Source of the DNA: a bacterium A37T11
GTDB taxonomy: Bacteria; Bacteroidota; Bacteroidia; Sphingobacteriales; Sphingobacteriaceae
Direction: 5' to 3'
NCBI GenBank assembly: GCA_900109895.1
Contig: FOBR01000005.1
Location: 1 to 64,000 of the forward strand
Length of the DNA: 64,000 nt
The notes below the pieces were generated by a model. That model saw nothing but the letters and a program-made list of their open reading frames with translations. It did not search any database and was not told the origin of the DNA. The position numbers were made by a program, and so were the translations under genes. Shown in pieces: positions 17,212-25,659 of the stretch. Positions within the stretch are counted from its first letter, which is position 1. Each line of letters opens with the position of its first letter.

Positions 17212-18123
17212 TCAACCATTTCTTCCTGGTGCAAATTCCTGACAAAGCATTCCTTCAATTTTTTCAATCTCATCCATGAAAAGCGATTGTTTTCGCTTGC
17301 CAAAGTATAAGGTATTTTCTATAGGCCTGTAACCTTCCCATATTTTTTGGATGTTGCCATTTCTTATTGTCTCATAGCATAAGAATTCGGGCAATACGGC
17401 CAGGCCATTACCTTCAGATAAGCAACGGATGATGGAAAATTTATTGGGGACAATATAGTTGGGTAGAAAACCGGGTCGCTCACCAAAATTTTCAAGCCAG
17501 AACAAGTTTAATACGCCCAAATCCGCAGCGGTGTTATACCATAATTGTGATCTTAGCCACTTTTTGAAAGGTTCCTGGTTGCCTTGGCATATAGTTTGAA
17601 AAGCCGAAACATCTGTGTCGCGGCCAGCTACAAGCACCATTCGTTCAGCTGTAAATGGCTGATAGATCAATCCGTTGGCAGTACTGGTACAGCTAGTTAA
17701 TATGAGGTCTACGGAGCCGTGCTCCAAAGATTGAACCAATTGCTCGTTACTTCCAAACTGCATGATCAGATTAAAATCCAACGTAGGGATATGTTTTTCC
17801 AACGCCTGCTGAAAAGTTTCCACGCACATGCCCACACTAACAGTAGCCCTGTCTTTGCCCGATTTGCGCTGAAACCGGGTTTCGATATCTTCCAAGCATA
17901 GCAACGAGTTCAATAATTGCTGATAAAGCAATTTACCTTTTTCGGTTGGGATCATTTTGCGTGCTGTACGTTCAAACAGGGGAAAGCCTGTGTAGGCTTC
18001 CAGGGAATTGAGGTGCAGGCTAATGCCCGGTTGCGAAACAAAAAGCTGTTTGGCGGCTCCACTCATAGTGCCAGTTTCATAGATGGCTCTAAACGTTCTG
18101 AACCATTCAAGATTAGCTTGCAT
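17212..18123 (-). CDS. LysR-family transcriptional regulator
   Basis: The 303-aa protein has the N-terminal winged helix-turn-helix of LysR regulators (residues about 4-63: FRTFRAIYETGTMSGAAKQL, FVSQPGISLHLNSLEAYTG, PLFERTARKMIPTEKG) and a periplasmic-binding-like effector domain from about 90. It is divergent from the MdaB-type quinone reductase at 18218, the classic layout in which a LysR protein controls its neighbour, and 58 bp from the co-oriented flavin monooxygenase. A palindrome, ATGCAAATTTACAT (18145-18158), in the shared 94-bp gap is a candidate binding site. Confidence 0.9.
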   Translation of the reverse strand: MQANLEWFRTFRAIYETGTMSGAAKQLFVSQPGISLHLNSLEAYTGFPLFERTARKMIPTEKGKLLYQQLLNSLLCLEDIETRFQRKSGKDRATVSVGMCVETFQQALEKHIPTLDFNLIMQFGSNEQLVQSLEHGSVDLILTSCTSTANGLIYQPFTAERMVLVAGRDTDVSAFQTICQGNQEPFKKWLRSQLWYNTAADLGVLNLFWLENFGERPGFLPNYIVPNKFSIIRCLSEGNGLAVLPEFLCYETIRNGNIQKIWEGYRPIENTLYFGKRKQSLFMDEIEKIEGMLCQEFAPGRNG

Positions 18124-18144
18124 GTATAATAAAAATTATAGTTA

Positions 18145-18192
18145 ATGCAAATTTACATTATTTTTATTGGATAGTAAAACATGATATGTTTG
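18145..18192. promoter_or_regulatory. Divergent control region between lysR and the quinone reductase gene
   Basis: Rightward, TATGTTTG (18185-18192) fits the -7 element of the reductase gene. Leftward, TAAATTTG (18155-18148, minus) fits the -7 of lysR and lies inside the near-palindrome ATGCAAATTTACAT. This would allow LysR to autoregulate. No strong -33 elements are seen. Confidence 0.45.
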
Positions 18193-18217
18193 CGTCTTTA
18201 TTAATGTTAACAAAATA

Positions 18218-18820
18218 ATGGTAAAAATATTTGTCATAAACGGTGGACAGCACTTTGCCCACTCGTTAGGGAGGTTTAACAAAACACTTTTGGAACTTGA
18301 TCAGTCGTTTTTCGTAGCTAATAATGGGTTTGAATTGCGTATTACCGATATCAATGATCCGTATGAGCTAAATAAAGAGGTTGATAATTACGTATGGGCC
18401 GACGTGATCATTTATCATACGCCCATTTGGTGGTTTTCTTTGCCGTACAAGTTGAAAGAGTACATAGATAAGGTGTTTACTGCCGGACACCGCAAAGGGA
18501 TGTTTCGTAGTGATGGCCGTAAGTCAGAAAATCCGGACGTGAACTACGGAACTGGTGGTACTATGCAGGGTCGCAAATACATGGTCACTACCACATGGAA
18601 TGCACCTGAAACAGCTTTTACGCTTCCCGGAGAATTTTTTAACCAGACCAGCGTGGATGATGGGGTGCTTTTTGGTTTTCACCGGATGAATGCTTTTCTT
18701 TCTCTGCAATGCATACAGGGAATACATTTTCACGACCTGGAAAAAAATGTGACGCAGGAGCGGATAGATAGGTATAAGAATGCTTACCTGCATCACTTGA
18801 TTGATAAGTTTGGAAACTAA
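18218..18820 (+). CDS. MdaB-type NAD(P)H:quinone reductase (flavodoxin-like)
   Basis: The 200-aa protein matches the MdaB family of FAD-dependent quinone reductases that reduce quinones by two electrons and protect against redox stress. It starts with a flavodoxin-like strand, IFVINGGQHFAHSLGRFN, and has DPYELNKEVDNYVWADVIIYHTPIWWFSLPYKLKEYIDKVF, the family signature with the P-I-W-W-F flavin contact. GTGGTMQGRKYMVTTTWNAP and DGVLFGFHRMNAFLSL follow. Full length for the family. It is divergent from a LysR regulator and ends before a bidirectional terminator. Confidence 0.88.
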   Translation: MVKIFVINGGQHFAHSLGRFNKTLLELDQSFFVANNGFELRITDINDPYELNKEVDNYVWADVIIYHTPIWWFSLPYKLKEYIDKVFTAGHRKGMFRSDGRKSENPDVNYGTGGTMQGRKYMVTTTWNAPETAFTLPGEFFNQTSVDDGVLFGFHRMNAFLSLQCIQGIHFHDLEKNVTQERIDRYKNAYLHHLIDKFGN

Positions 18821-18832
18821 GGTATTGTTATA

Positions 18833-18869
18833 AAAACACCTCGCATTTCTAATATGCAAGGTGTTTTGT
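18833..18869. terminator. Bidirectional intrinsic terminator between convergent genes
   Basis: AAAACACCTCGCAT and ATGCAAGGTGTTTT (18833-18846 and 18854-18867) pair over 14 bp with one mismatch around a 7-nt loop. A-rich and T-rich flanks on both sides suit both the quinone reductase (+) and the TonB receptor gene (-). Confidence 0.75.
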
Positions 18870-18907
18870 TAATTATCGCTTTTGTAGCTTAATACTGCTT
18901 GATGAAT

Positions 18908-21475
18908 TTAAAAAGAATAGCGTAGTGTGACCCCATAGGTGCGTGGATCACCTACCACACCAGCATATTGCCCGTAACTGCCTGGTGCTGCTAACAGTTG
19001 TTCGTAATAATCTTGGTTGAAAATGTTCCTTGCCCAAACATAAAAGGATATACCGTTATTAGCCCTGTATCCCAATCGTCCATTGGTTAGTGAATATGCA
19101 TCAATATTCAGGTATTTGGAGGGGGTTGCATTCGATGAAAACTTTGAACGAAAATAAACATCTACGCCTAAAAAGAAATTTCCTTCTAATCCTAAAAGGC
19201 GTCCTTTAGTGGTACCTTCGGCGCCCACTGATCCGGACCATTTTGAGATTCCTGGTAATTCGCTGCCAGAAATATCCACAAAGTTAGCGCTTCCAACATC
19301 TTCCAGTGGCACAGGTGCATTGGTAAACTTCACATATTTGCCATCGGTATAAGCAACGGCTGCATTGAGTGTTAACTGGGTAAAATGGATATTTCCGTCA
19401 AATTCTACTCCTTGTACACGTACTTTTTCTGCATTGGCCAGGTATCCCCGGTTTACGGCTGGATCAGGGGTTTGTACCTGGGTTTGGTAATCTTTAACAT
19501 CAGTTCTAAATACGGTCAAGTTAATTACTGAATTGGATGATGGCCTGGTTTTAATGCCTAATTCTTTGTGATCTACGTGCTCAGGCTTTACTTTGGCTAA
19601 ATCTAGTAAGATCGTTCCGTCCTTATCTTTAGGCAAACCACCTACATTTACTCCAATGGGTTTGTAACTGATGGAATAGGTGGCATAGGCATTAATGGCA
19701 TTGTTTGCTTTGTATTGCAAGGTTAATTGGCCTGAAAAATTGTCTTCGGAATAGTCGGTGTTAAATGCTTGGTTGGAATAAAGGTCGTTTTTTAGCTTTA
19801 ACAAGGCGGCGTCAGAAGTTTGTAATCCGCCATAGGCTTGCCTGTCGTAGTCTACCACTTTCTTGTCGTAGTTGTAACGAATGCCTGGCAAAATATGTAT
19901 GGCATTAGTGATAGCCCAATCGGCCTGGCCAAACACGGCTAAGCTGGTACTTTTGATGCGGTTATTGGTTTTTATGCCGAAATTATCAAATAGTCCTGGG
20001 GTTTTCCATATGTCATCTTTGGAAGTTTCGGCGAAGCGCCATTGGGCTGATCCAGCCTCTTCTGTCTGCACCGGATCAGACTTTAAATCCTGCCAAAGGC
20101 CAAATACGCCAATCACACCACTAACTTTAGAGGTCAAATTGCCGGAGTAACGTATTTCCTGCGACCATTGATCATGTTTTGAATTTCCGGAAGAAATAGT
20201 AAAAACAGGTAGGCCAGTATAGTCGCGGTCATTTAAAGGTGTCCAGTTCCAATAGCGCCAAGCCGAAGTGGACGTCAGGGTGCCATTACCAATTTTGATA
20301 TCAACATTGGCTGAGGCACCACCTAACTGATTATCGGCTTTGGAGGGTGTATCTAAGTCTACTTTACGCTCAAAGGCACTTGTATAGGGAACTGTGTAAT
20401 TCAGATCGGCAATGATTGCATTGAATTGGCGAAAGTCTTTCCGTTGGGTAGTAACTACGCCGGCTATGGGCCAGCCATATCCGTTGGGTTTTTGGTCGGT
20501 GATATCTCCGATCAAGGTTACCCTAACATTGTCTGCCGGAGTATATAATAATTGAGCGCGCCCACCAATGTTGTTGATATCATTGATTGGCAATTGGGTA
20601 TGGACATTATAAAATAAGCCATTACGCTGCGTTCCTGAGAATGAAACTCTGGCAGCCAGATTTTTGGTAAGTGGGCCGGTTAGGGAAGCCTTTGCCTGAA
20701 TATAGCCGTAGTTGCCATAACTTAATTCTGCTGTTCCACTGGGCTGGAAGCTGGCTGGTCGGGTGGTAATATTAAAGGCTCCTGCGGTGGTATTTTTACC
20801 GAAAAGGGTGCCTTGTGGTCCGCGCAAAACTTCAATTCGTTCAATATCCACAAAATCTAACGCGGTAGCTGCTGGGCGCGCATAATACACGCCGTCTACA
20901 TAAAACCCTACTCCTGGGTCAATACCATCATTGGTGAGGCCAAAAGTAGATCCCAGCCCACGGATATTGAGGGTGGTATTACGGGCATTGGAAGCGTATA
21001 GTTGCACCGTTGGTATAAGTTCTTTTAGCCTGTTCACATTGAATGCACCTGCGTTTTCGGCTGTTGATCCTTGTACGACAGAGATAGGAATGGGTACTTC
21101 CTGTGCAGATTCAAGCCGGCGGCGGGAGTAAATAACCACGTCTTCCAGCTTATCCGAAGAGGGATTCAGTTTAATAGTAACGTTTTCTTCGGTGATTAAG
21201 ATTTCCTTTTTCTCATACCCTATAAAAGATACGATTAAGGTGAAAGGTAGTTTTTGGCCGGTTTTAAGAAAAAACTGTCCATTAATGTCAGTTACCGATG
21301 TGTTGGTGGTTCCTTTTATGGTAACGGTGGTGCCCGCAAGCGATTTATCCGTGAGGGCGTCAACTACGGTGCCCGTAATATTTGCATTAATAACCGGCTG
21401 TTCTTGTGCCGTTAGGAATAGCGGGATAATAAAGACGGAGGTAATTTTGAGTAATTTGTAAAATACTGTTTTCAT
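18908..21475 (-). CDS. TonB-dependent receptor with N-terminal carboxypeptidase-like domain
   Basis: The 855-aa outer membrane receptor has a signal peptide (about 1-23, LTAQ), a carboxypeptidase-regulatory-like domain (about 33-110, GTVVDALTDKSLAGTTVTIKG), and a plug with the classic IERIEVLRGPQGTLFGKNTTAGAFNI, followed by a 22-strand barrel ending YGVTLRYSF. The plug signature and size fit siderophore or small-nutrient receptors rather than the longer SusC type. There is no SusD partner, no sigma/anti-sigma pair and no periplasmic binding protein beside it, so the ligand is unknown. Confidence 0.93.
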   Translation of the reverse strand: MKTVFYKLLKITSVFIIPLFLTAQEQPVINANITGTVVDALTDKSLAGTTVTIKGTTNTSVTDINGQFFLKTGQKLPFTLIVSFIGYEKKEILITEENVTIKLNPSSDKLEDVVIYSRRRLESAQEVPIPISVVQGSTAENAGAFNVNRLKELIPTVQLYASNARNTTLNIRGLGSTFGLTNDGIDPGVGFYVDGVYYARPAATALDFVDIERIEVLRGPQGTLFGKNTTAGAFNITTRPASFQPSGTAELSYGNYGYIQAKASLTGPLTKNLAARVSFSGTQRNGLFYNVHTQLPINDINNIGGRAQLLYTPADNVRVTLIGDITDQKPNGYGWPIAGVVTTQRKDFRQFNAIIADLNYTVPYTSAFERKVDLDTPSKADNQLGGASANVDIKIGNGTLTSTSAWRYWNWTPLNDRDYTGLPVFTISSGNSKHDQWSQEIRYSGNLTSKVSGVIGVFGLWQDLKSDPVQTEEAGSAQWRFAETSKDDIWKTPGLFDNFGIKTNNRIKSTSLAVFGQADWAITNAIHILPGIRYNYDKKVVDYDRQAYGGLQTSDAALLKLKNDLYSNQAFNTDYSEDNFSGQLTLQYKANNAINAYATYSISYKPIGVNVGGLPKDKDGTILLDLAKVKPEHVDHKELGIKTRPSSNSVINLTVFRTDVKDYQTQVQTPDPAVNRGYLANAEKVRVQGVEFDGNIHFTQLTLNAAVAYTDGKYVKFTNAPVPLEDVGSANFVDISGSELPGISKWSGSVGAEGTTKGRLLGLEGNFFLGVDVYFRSKFSSNATPSKYLNIDAYSLTNGRLGYRANNGISFYVWARNIFNQDYYEQLLAAPGSYGQYAGVVGDPRTYGVTLRYSF

Positions 21476-21637
21476 AAAATTAAATTTTAATTATTGTATG
21501 TGTTTATTGTGCCGAATGTTCTTTTCATTTAGTACGGCGACAAAAATAATAAATTAAGAATATAAAGTATATATAATTAGTAGTTTTTATTTGTTGGTAT
21601 AAAATCTGTTTTTAGTGCAATCAAATAAAAAATTAGC

Positions 21638-21645
21638 TATCTTTA
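21638..21645 (+). promoter_or_regulatory. -7 element that decides the start of the DUF1080 gene
   Basis: TATCTTTA matches TAnnTTTG with one change and predicts a start near 21651. That would leave about 7 nt before ATG 21658 but about 34 nt before ATG 21685, whose downstream sequence is a better lipoprotein signal, so the second ATG is preferred. Confidence 0.45.
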
Positions 21646-21684
21646 GCACCTTATTTAATGAATGTGCCAATTTTAAAAAATAAG

Positions 21685-22542
21685 ATGATTTATAGAAACT
21701 TAATTAAATTAACAGCTATGGCAATAATTGCTGGAGGAATGGCTGCCTGTGGTGGCGCTATAAAACAGGGTACGGAAACGGCAAGTGACTCTACGGCTAA
21801 TTCCGCAAGTGCCGATACCGTTCCGGCTTATACTGTTTTGAACTTGCCCATGGTAAGCTTGGAAAATTATAAAACAGATGCCGATGGGTTTATTAATTTA
21901 TTTGATGGTAAATCGCTGACAGGATGGCGGGGTTATGGCAAGGATACGGTACCTGAACTTTGGACCGTGGAAGATGGCGCCTTGAAGTTTAAGGGGCGTG
22001 AAGGGGCAAATGAAAAGAAAGATGGTGGCGACATTGTATTTGGCCATAAGTTTAAAAACTTTGAACTGGAGGTGGAGTGGAAAGTAGCAAAAGGGGCCAA
22101 TTCTGGAATTTTTTATCTGGGGCAGGAAATAAAAGGACAGCCAATATATATATCGTGCCCGGAATATCAGGTTCTGGATAATGAAAATCATCCGGATGCC
22201 AAGCTGGGCGAGAATGGAAACCGAAAATCTGCTTCCTTATATGACATGATACCTGCCAATCCCCAAAATTCAAAACCATTTGGACAATGGAATCTTGCAA
22301 AGATTAGTGTGCAAAACGGAAAGGTAACCCACTACCAAAACGGGGAAAAGGTACTGGAATACCAGCTATGGACACCAGAATGGACGGCTTTATTGCAAAA
22401 GAGTAAATTTAGTAAGGAAAAATGGCCGTTAGCTTTTGAGCTGCTTAGTAATTGCGGAGGGGCAGAACATGAAGGGCTCATTGGTTTTCAGGATCACGGT
22501 AATGAAGTGTGGTTTCGTAAGATTAGAGTTCATATATTGTAG
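21685..22542 (+). CDS. DUF1080 family lipoprotein (3-keto-disaccharide hydrolase-like)
   Basis: From ATG 21685 the product has 285 residues, with a lipoprotein signal (MIYRNLIKLT, then AIIAGGMAACGG) and lipid cysteine near 22. The mature domain opens with the DUF1080 signature FINLFDGKSLTGWRGYG and continues with DIVFGHKFKNFELEVEWKV, ANSGIFYLG, EYQVLDNENHPDA and NGKVTHYQNGEKVLEY. The family adopts a concanavalin-like jelly roll; members cleave 3-keto-glucosides in Bacteroidota. An upstream in-frame ATG at 21658 would add 9 residues but sits too close to the predicted promoter. The oxidoreductase at 23695 (Gfo/Idh/MocA) may act in the same 3-keto sugar chemistry. Confidence 0.88.
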   Translation: MIYRNLIKLTAMAIIAGGMAACGGAIKQGTETASDSTANSASADTVPAYTVLNLPMVSLENYKTDADGFINLFDGKSLTGWRGYGKDTVPELWTVEDGALKFKGREGANEKKDGGDIVFGHKFKNFELEVEWKVAKGANSGIFYLGQEIKGQPIYISCPEYQVLDNENHPDAKLGENGNRKSASLYDMIPANPQNSKPFGQWNLAKISVQNGKVTHYQNGEKVLEYQLWTPEWTALLQKSKFSKEKWPLAFELLSNCGGAEHEGLIGFQDHGNEVWFRKIRVHIL

Positions 22543-22549
22543 CATAAAG

Positions 22550-22606
22550 AAGCCTGGAACAAATTTTAACTTCTATGCTTTTGCTAAAGTATCCGGGCTT
22601 TAATTT
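22550..22606 (+). terminator. Weak terminator-like hairpin after the DUF1080 gene
   Basis: AAGCCTGGA (22550-22558) and TCCGGGCTT (22592-22600) pair with one G-U around a 33-nt loop, followed by TAATTTAAT. The long loop makes it weak. Confidence 0.35.
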
Positions 22607-22629
22607 AATATTTGATTAATTTTGTCGCC

Positions 22630-23601
22630 ATGTTTATTAAAAGAAATAAAACCAGAAACTATGCTAAAAGGCTATTGATGGCCTTTTGCATTATTTTTTC
22701 TTCAATAGAGCTAAGTATCGCACAGGTAACTTCCCTTTTTTCTGAAGGGGTTCTTGACACGAAGGTGAGTATGTATGGTGTAGACCTTAGCCCCCTGACG
22801 GATGAGGCTAATGGAACTACGATGAAGGAACGCATGGAGGTGCTCAAAAAAAAGATACCTGCTGCAAAGGCGGAGGCTTTGAAAACAAAGATCGAGTCAA
22901 ATCCGATGATGGGACTTGCGATGGTGTTGTTACCTCCCAGAGGCACGATTTACCTGAAAAAGGATGTCGTTTTGGGTAAAATATATGGGCTTGGATATTA
23001 CTTGGAACATTATCATAACCTGCAATCGGATGAAGGGGTGATCTACATGTCATCATTGGAAGAGCCTCTAACGGAAGCTACGGCTTCTTATCAACCTTCA
23101 AAAGGGTATGAGAAGGTCTATTCTGGTAATAAAATGATTCATGCAGATCAATTTAACATAACGAAAGAAAGTGGTTCTGTCACCGTAGCGGGATATCCAT
23201 GTCAACGATCGATCTATACTGCGAAAAATCTGAATGCGGAAGCTCCTTCGTCAATGGCGGGTATGACGACTCCTATAGTGCACAAATTAGTGGTATATAC
23301 CAGCGACAAGGTGTCAAAAAGTATCAATTTTTCCCATCCATATTATCTTCCGGAAGATCATGGCATCTTGCGCATTGACGCCTATTATGACGAAAGTAAA
23401 GAACCCAGCGCGGTTTATGAGGTGACCGCTGTGAAGCCTCAAACGGTGACAGATGAACTATTGGCGGTAAAAAAATCAAAGCCGCTCTATGCCATAGACG
23501 ATGTAACATATGGGATGAAGGTTATGACAATCATGTTTGGAGGCCTAAGCTCATTGAAGGATGACCAAGATGCGGATGACGATACTGATGCAGAGGAGTA
23601 A
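22630..23601 (+). CDS. Exported protein of unknown function
   Basis: From ATG 22630 the product has 323 residues. It starts MFIKRNKTRNYAKRLLMAFC, then IIFSSIELSIAQ gives a signal peptide cleaved near residue 32. The mature part has beta-rich segments (GTIYLKKDVVLGKIYGLGYY, SGSVTVAGYPCQRSIYTAKN) and an acidic tail (DDQDADDDTDAEE). The GDF-like strand pattern around YPCQ resembles GLPGLI/DUF4412-type Bacteroidota proteins, which carry a G-Y-x-C-K segment, but the assignment is loose. An upstream ATG at 22612 lies before the -7 element TAATTTTG (22617-22624), so ATG 22630 is preferred and the mRNA would be nearly leaderless. Confidence 0.6.
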   Translation: MFIKRNKTRNYAKRLLMAFCIIFSSIELSIAQVTSLFSEGVLDTKVSMYGVDLSPLTDEANGTTMKERMEVLKKKIPAAKAEALKTKIESNPMMGLAMVLLPPRGTIYLKKDVVLGKIYGLGYYLEHYHNLQSDEGVIYMSSLEEPLTEATASYQPSKGYEKVYSGNKMIHADQFNITKESGSVTVAGYPCQRSIYTAKNLNAEAPSSMAGMTTPIVHKLVVYTSDKVSKSINFSHPYYLPEDHGILRIDAYYDESKEPSAVYEVTAVKPQTVTDELLAVKKSKPLYAIDDVTYGMKVMTIMFGGLSSLKDDQDADDDTDAEE

Positions 23602-23694
23602 TTAAAAATTGGTGAACATAAGCACCCGTTTTTAAAGGTTTTTTTATACTTTAGGCAGCTGAAAATTATAAAATACAAATAACAGCTATATTTC

Positions 23695-24867
23695 ATGAAG
23701 AGAAAACTAAGAATGGGAATGGTAGGGGGCGGGACAGACGCCTTTATAGGGGCAGTTCACCGTATTGCAGCCCGTATGGATGGCTTGGCAGAGTTAGTAT
23801 GTGGCGCATTTAGCGTAAACCCTGAAATTTCAAAACAGTCTGGAGAAGCCTTTTTTATAGATCCAGCCCGTGTATATGCCAGTTACCAGGAAATGATCGA
23901 AAAGGAAAGTCAACTTCCGGAAGATGTAAGGATGGATTTCGTGACGATCGTTACCCCCAATTTCGTTCATTATGATCCGGCCAAGCTGGCACTGGAAAAT
24001 GGATTCAACGTCGTTATTGAAAAACCTATGACCTTTAGCCTGGAAGAAGCTAAAGAATTGCAGGCCCTGGTAGAAAAAACTGGTCTTTCACTGGCCCTGA
24101 CCCATACCTATAGTGGCTATCCAATGGTGAAGCAGGCGAAGGCAATGGTCAAAGAAGGTTTGCTGGGTAAGGTCCGAAAAGTCATTGTAGAATATCCCCA
24201 AGGGTGGCTTAGCCGTTTGAGTGAACGGGAAGGAAATGCACAGGCCGCTTGGCGTACCGATCCTAAAAAATCAGGTAAGAGTGGAGTTATGGGAGACATA
24301 GGTACCCATGCCGGCCATTTGGCCGAATACATTACTGGACTTAAAATTACCGAGATCTGTGCAGACCTCACCACCTTTGTAGAAGGACGCTTACTGGATG
24401 ACGATGGCAATGTACTGCTCCGTTTTGACAATGGGGCAAAAGGGGTATTGATCGCCTCCCAAATTGCTGCTGGCGATGAAAATGCCCTGCGCATAAGGGT
24501 ATATGGTGAAAAAGGCGGCCTTGAATGGGCCAATGAAGACCCCAACAACCTCGTTGTAAAATTATTGGATCAGCCGCGGCAGATATACCGCACTGGCAAC
24601 GCCTATACGGCACCTTACACTTTAAGCGGTTTTGCCACACATAATACCCGCATCCCTGCCGGACATCCGGAAGGCTTGTTGGAAGCCTTTGCCAATATTT
24701 ACCGAAATTTTATTCTGACCGTATCTGCTAAAATAAATGGTGAAACACCCACACCCGAAATGCTTGATTTTCCTCGTGTGGAGGAGGGTGTTTGGGGCAT
24801 GGCTTTTATTGAAAACGTGGTGGCCAGCAATGAAAGTAACGAGAAATGGACAAAGTTTGTGATCTAA
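23695..24867 (+). CDS. Gfo/Idh/MocA-family NAD(P)-dependent oxidoreductase
   Basis: The 390-aa enzyme has an N-terminal Rossmann domain (MGMVGGGTDAFIGAVHR with the glycine-rich loop), VTIVTPNFVHYDPAKLAL, and the diagnostic EKP (VVIEKPMTFSLEEA, near 112-114) that holds the catalytic lysine. The C-terminal alpha/beta domain contains GDIGTHAGHLAEYITG with a likely catalytic histidine. These enzymes oxidise sugars, inositols or amino sugars, and in Bacteroidota a common product is a 3-keto sugar. The DUF1080 gene two positions upstream would fit such a pathway. The next gene starts 11 bp after its stop. Confidence 0.9.
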   Translation: MKRKLRMGMVGGGTDAFIGAVHRIAARMDGLAELVCGAFSVNPEISKQSGEAFFIDPARVYASYQEMIEKESQLPEDVRMDFVTIVTPNFVHYDPAKLALENGFNVVIEKPMTFSLEEAKELQALVEKTGLSLALTHTYSGYPMVKQAKAMVKEGLLGKVRKVIVEYPQGWLSRLSEREGNAQAAWRTDPKKSGKSGVMGDIGTHAGHLAEYITGLKITEICADLTTFVEGRLLDDDGNVLLRFDNGAKGVLIASQIAAGDENALRIRVYGEKGGLEWANEDPNNLVVKLLDQPRQIYRTGNAYTAPYTLSGFATHNTRIPAGHPEGLLEAFANIYRNFILTVSAKINGETPTPEMLDFPRVEEGVWGMAFIENVVASNESNEKWTKFVI

Positions 24868-24877
24868 GAAACGTAGC

Positions 24878-25639
24878 TTGCAAAAAGCGCTAATCGTTAT
24901 TCTAGGGCCTACCGCTTCTGGCAAAACGTCATTAGCGGTAGCCCTCGCGCAGCAGTTGGATGGTGCGATCATCAGTGCAGACTCCCGGCAGATATACCGG
25001 GATATGAACATAGGCACAGGCAAAGACCTGGCTGTATATGGGGATGTACCCTATTTCCTCATTGATATTCTGGATGCCGGGGAAAACTATAGCGTGTCGC
25101 ATTACATGCACGACTATGTGAAGGCCTTGGCAAGCGTCCGTGCTTTAGGAAAGCAACCCATCCTGTGTGGTGGTACAGGCTTGTATATCCAAGCGGTACT
25201 GCAGGAATTTAATTTTCATATTCACCCAGGCGAGCAGACAGCTAAAGCAGTGGTTAAACCAGATGAGTTAATCTTTGGCATCAAGCTGCCCTTGCATGAA
25301 CGCCGTGCCCGCATTACACAACGGTTACATAAACGTTTGCGAGAAGGGCTCCTTGATGAGGTGGCCGCACTGCTAAAAAGGGGCATCCCCGCAGAACAAC
25401 TTATTTTTTACGGCTTGGAGTATAAGTATGCCACGCTTTACTTGCAAGGGCAGCTTGACCAAGATACCTTTTTTGCTAGACTAAACTCCGAGATACATCG
25501 CTTTGCAAAACGCCAAATGACCTATTTTCGGAAGATGGAGAAGGATGGCATCCATATCCATTGGATAGACGGCTTAATGCCGCTGGAGGAGATGGTACAA
25601 TCCATCTTACACCATCCCGAAGCCATCTTTCAGAACTAA
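24878..25639 (+). CDS. MiaA-type tRNA prenyltransferase, shortened form with TTG start
   Basis: The 253-aa protein has the P-loop GPTASGKTS (10-17), the SADSRQIYRDMNIGTGKD segment with the catalytic aspartate, FLIDILDAGENYSVSHYM, GGTGLYIQAV, and near the C-terminus the tRNA-binding RFAKRQMTYFRKM. MiaA adds a prenyl group to A37 of tRNAs. Usual length is about 290-320 aa. Here the segment with D-P-x-x-A and D-x-x-R-x-x-R-A-L-E that should follow GGTGLYI is missing, and the chain passes in about 20 residues to IFGIKLPLHERR. The first codon is TTG at 24878, 11 bp after the previous stop. It could be a second MiaA-like paralogue with changed tRNA recognition. Confidence 0.78.
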   Translation: MQKALIVILGPTASGKTSLAVALAQQLDGAIISADSRQIYRDMNIGTGKDLAVYGDVPYFLIDILDAGENYSVSHYMHDYVKALASVRALGKQPILCGGTGLYIQAVLQEFNFHIHPGEQTAKAVVKPDELIFGIKLPLHERRARITQRLHKRLREGLLDEVAALLKRGIPAEQLIFYGLEYKYATLYLQGQLDQDTFFARLNSEIHRFAKRQMTYFRKMEKDGIHIHWIDGLMPLEEMVQSILHHPEAIFQN

Positions 25640-25659
25640 AATTCGTACCTTCGCACCGT

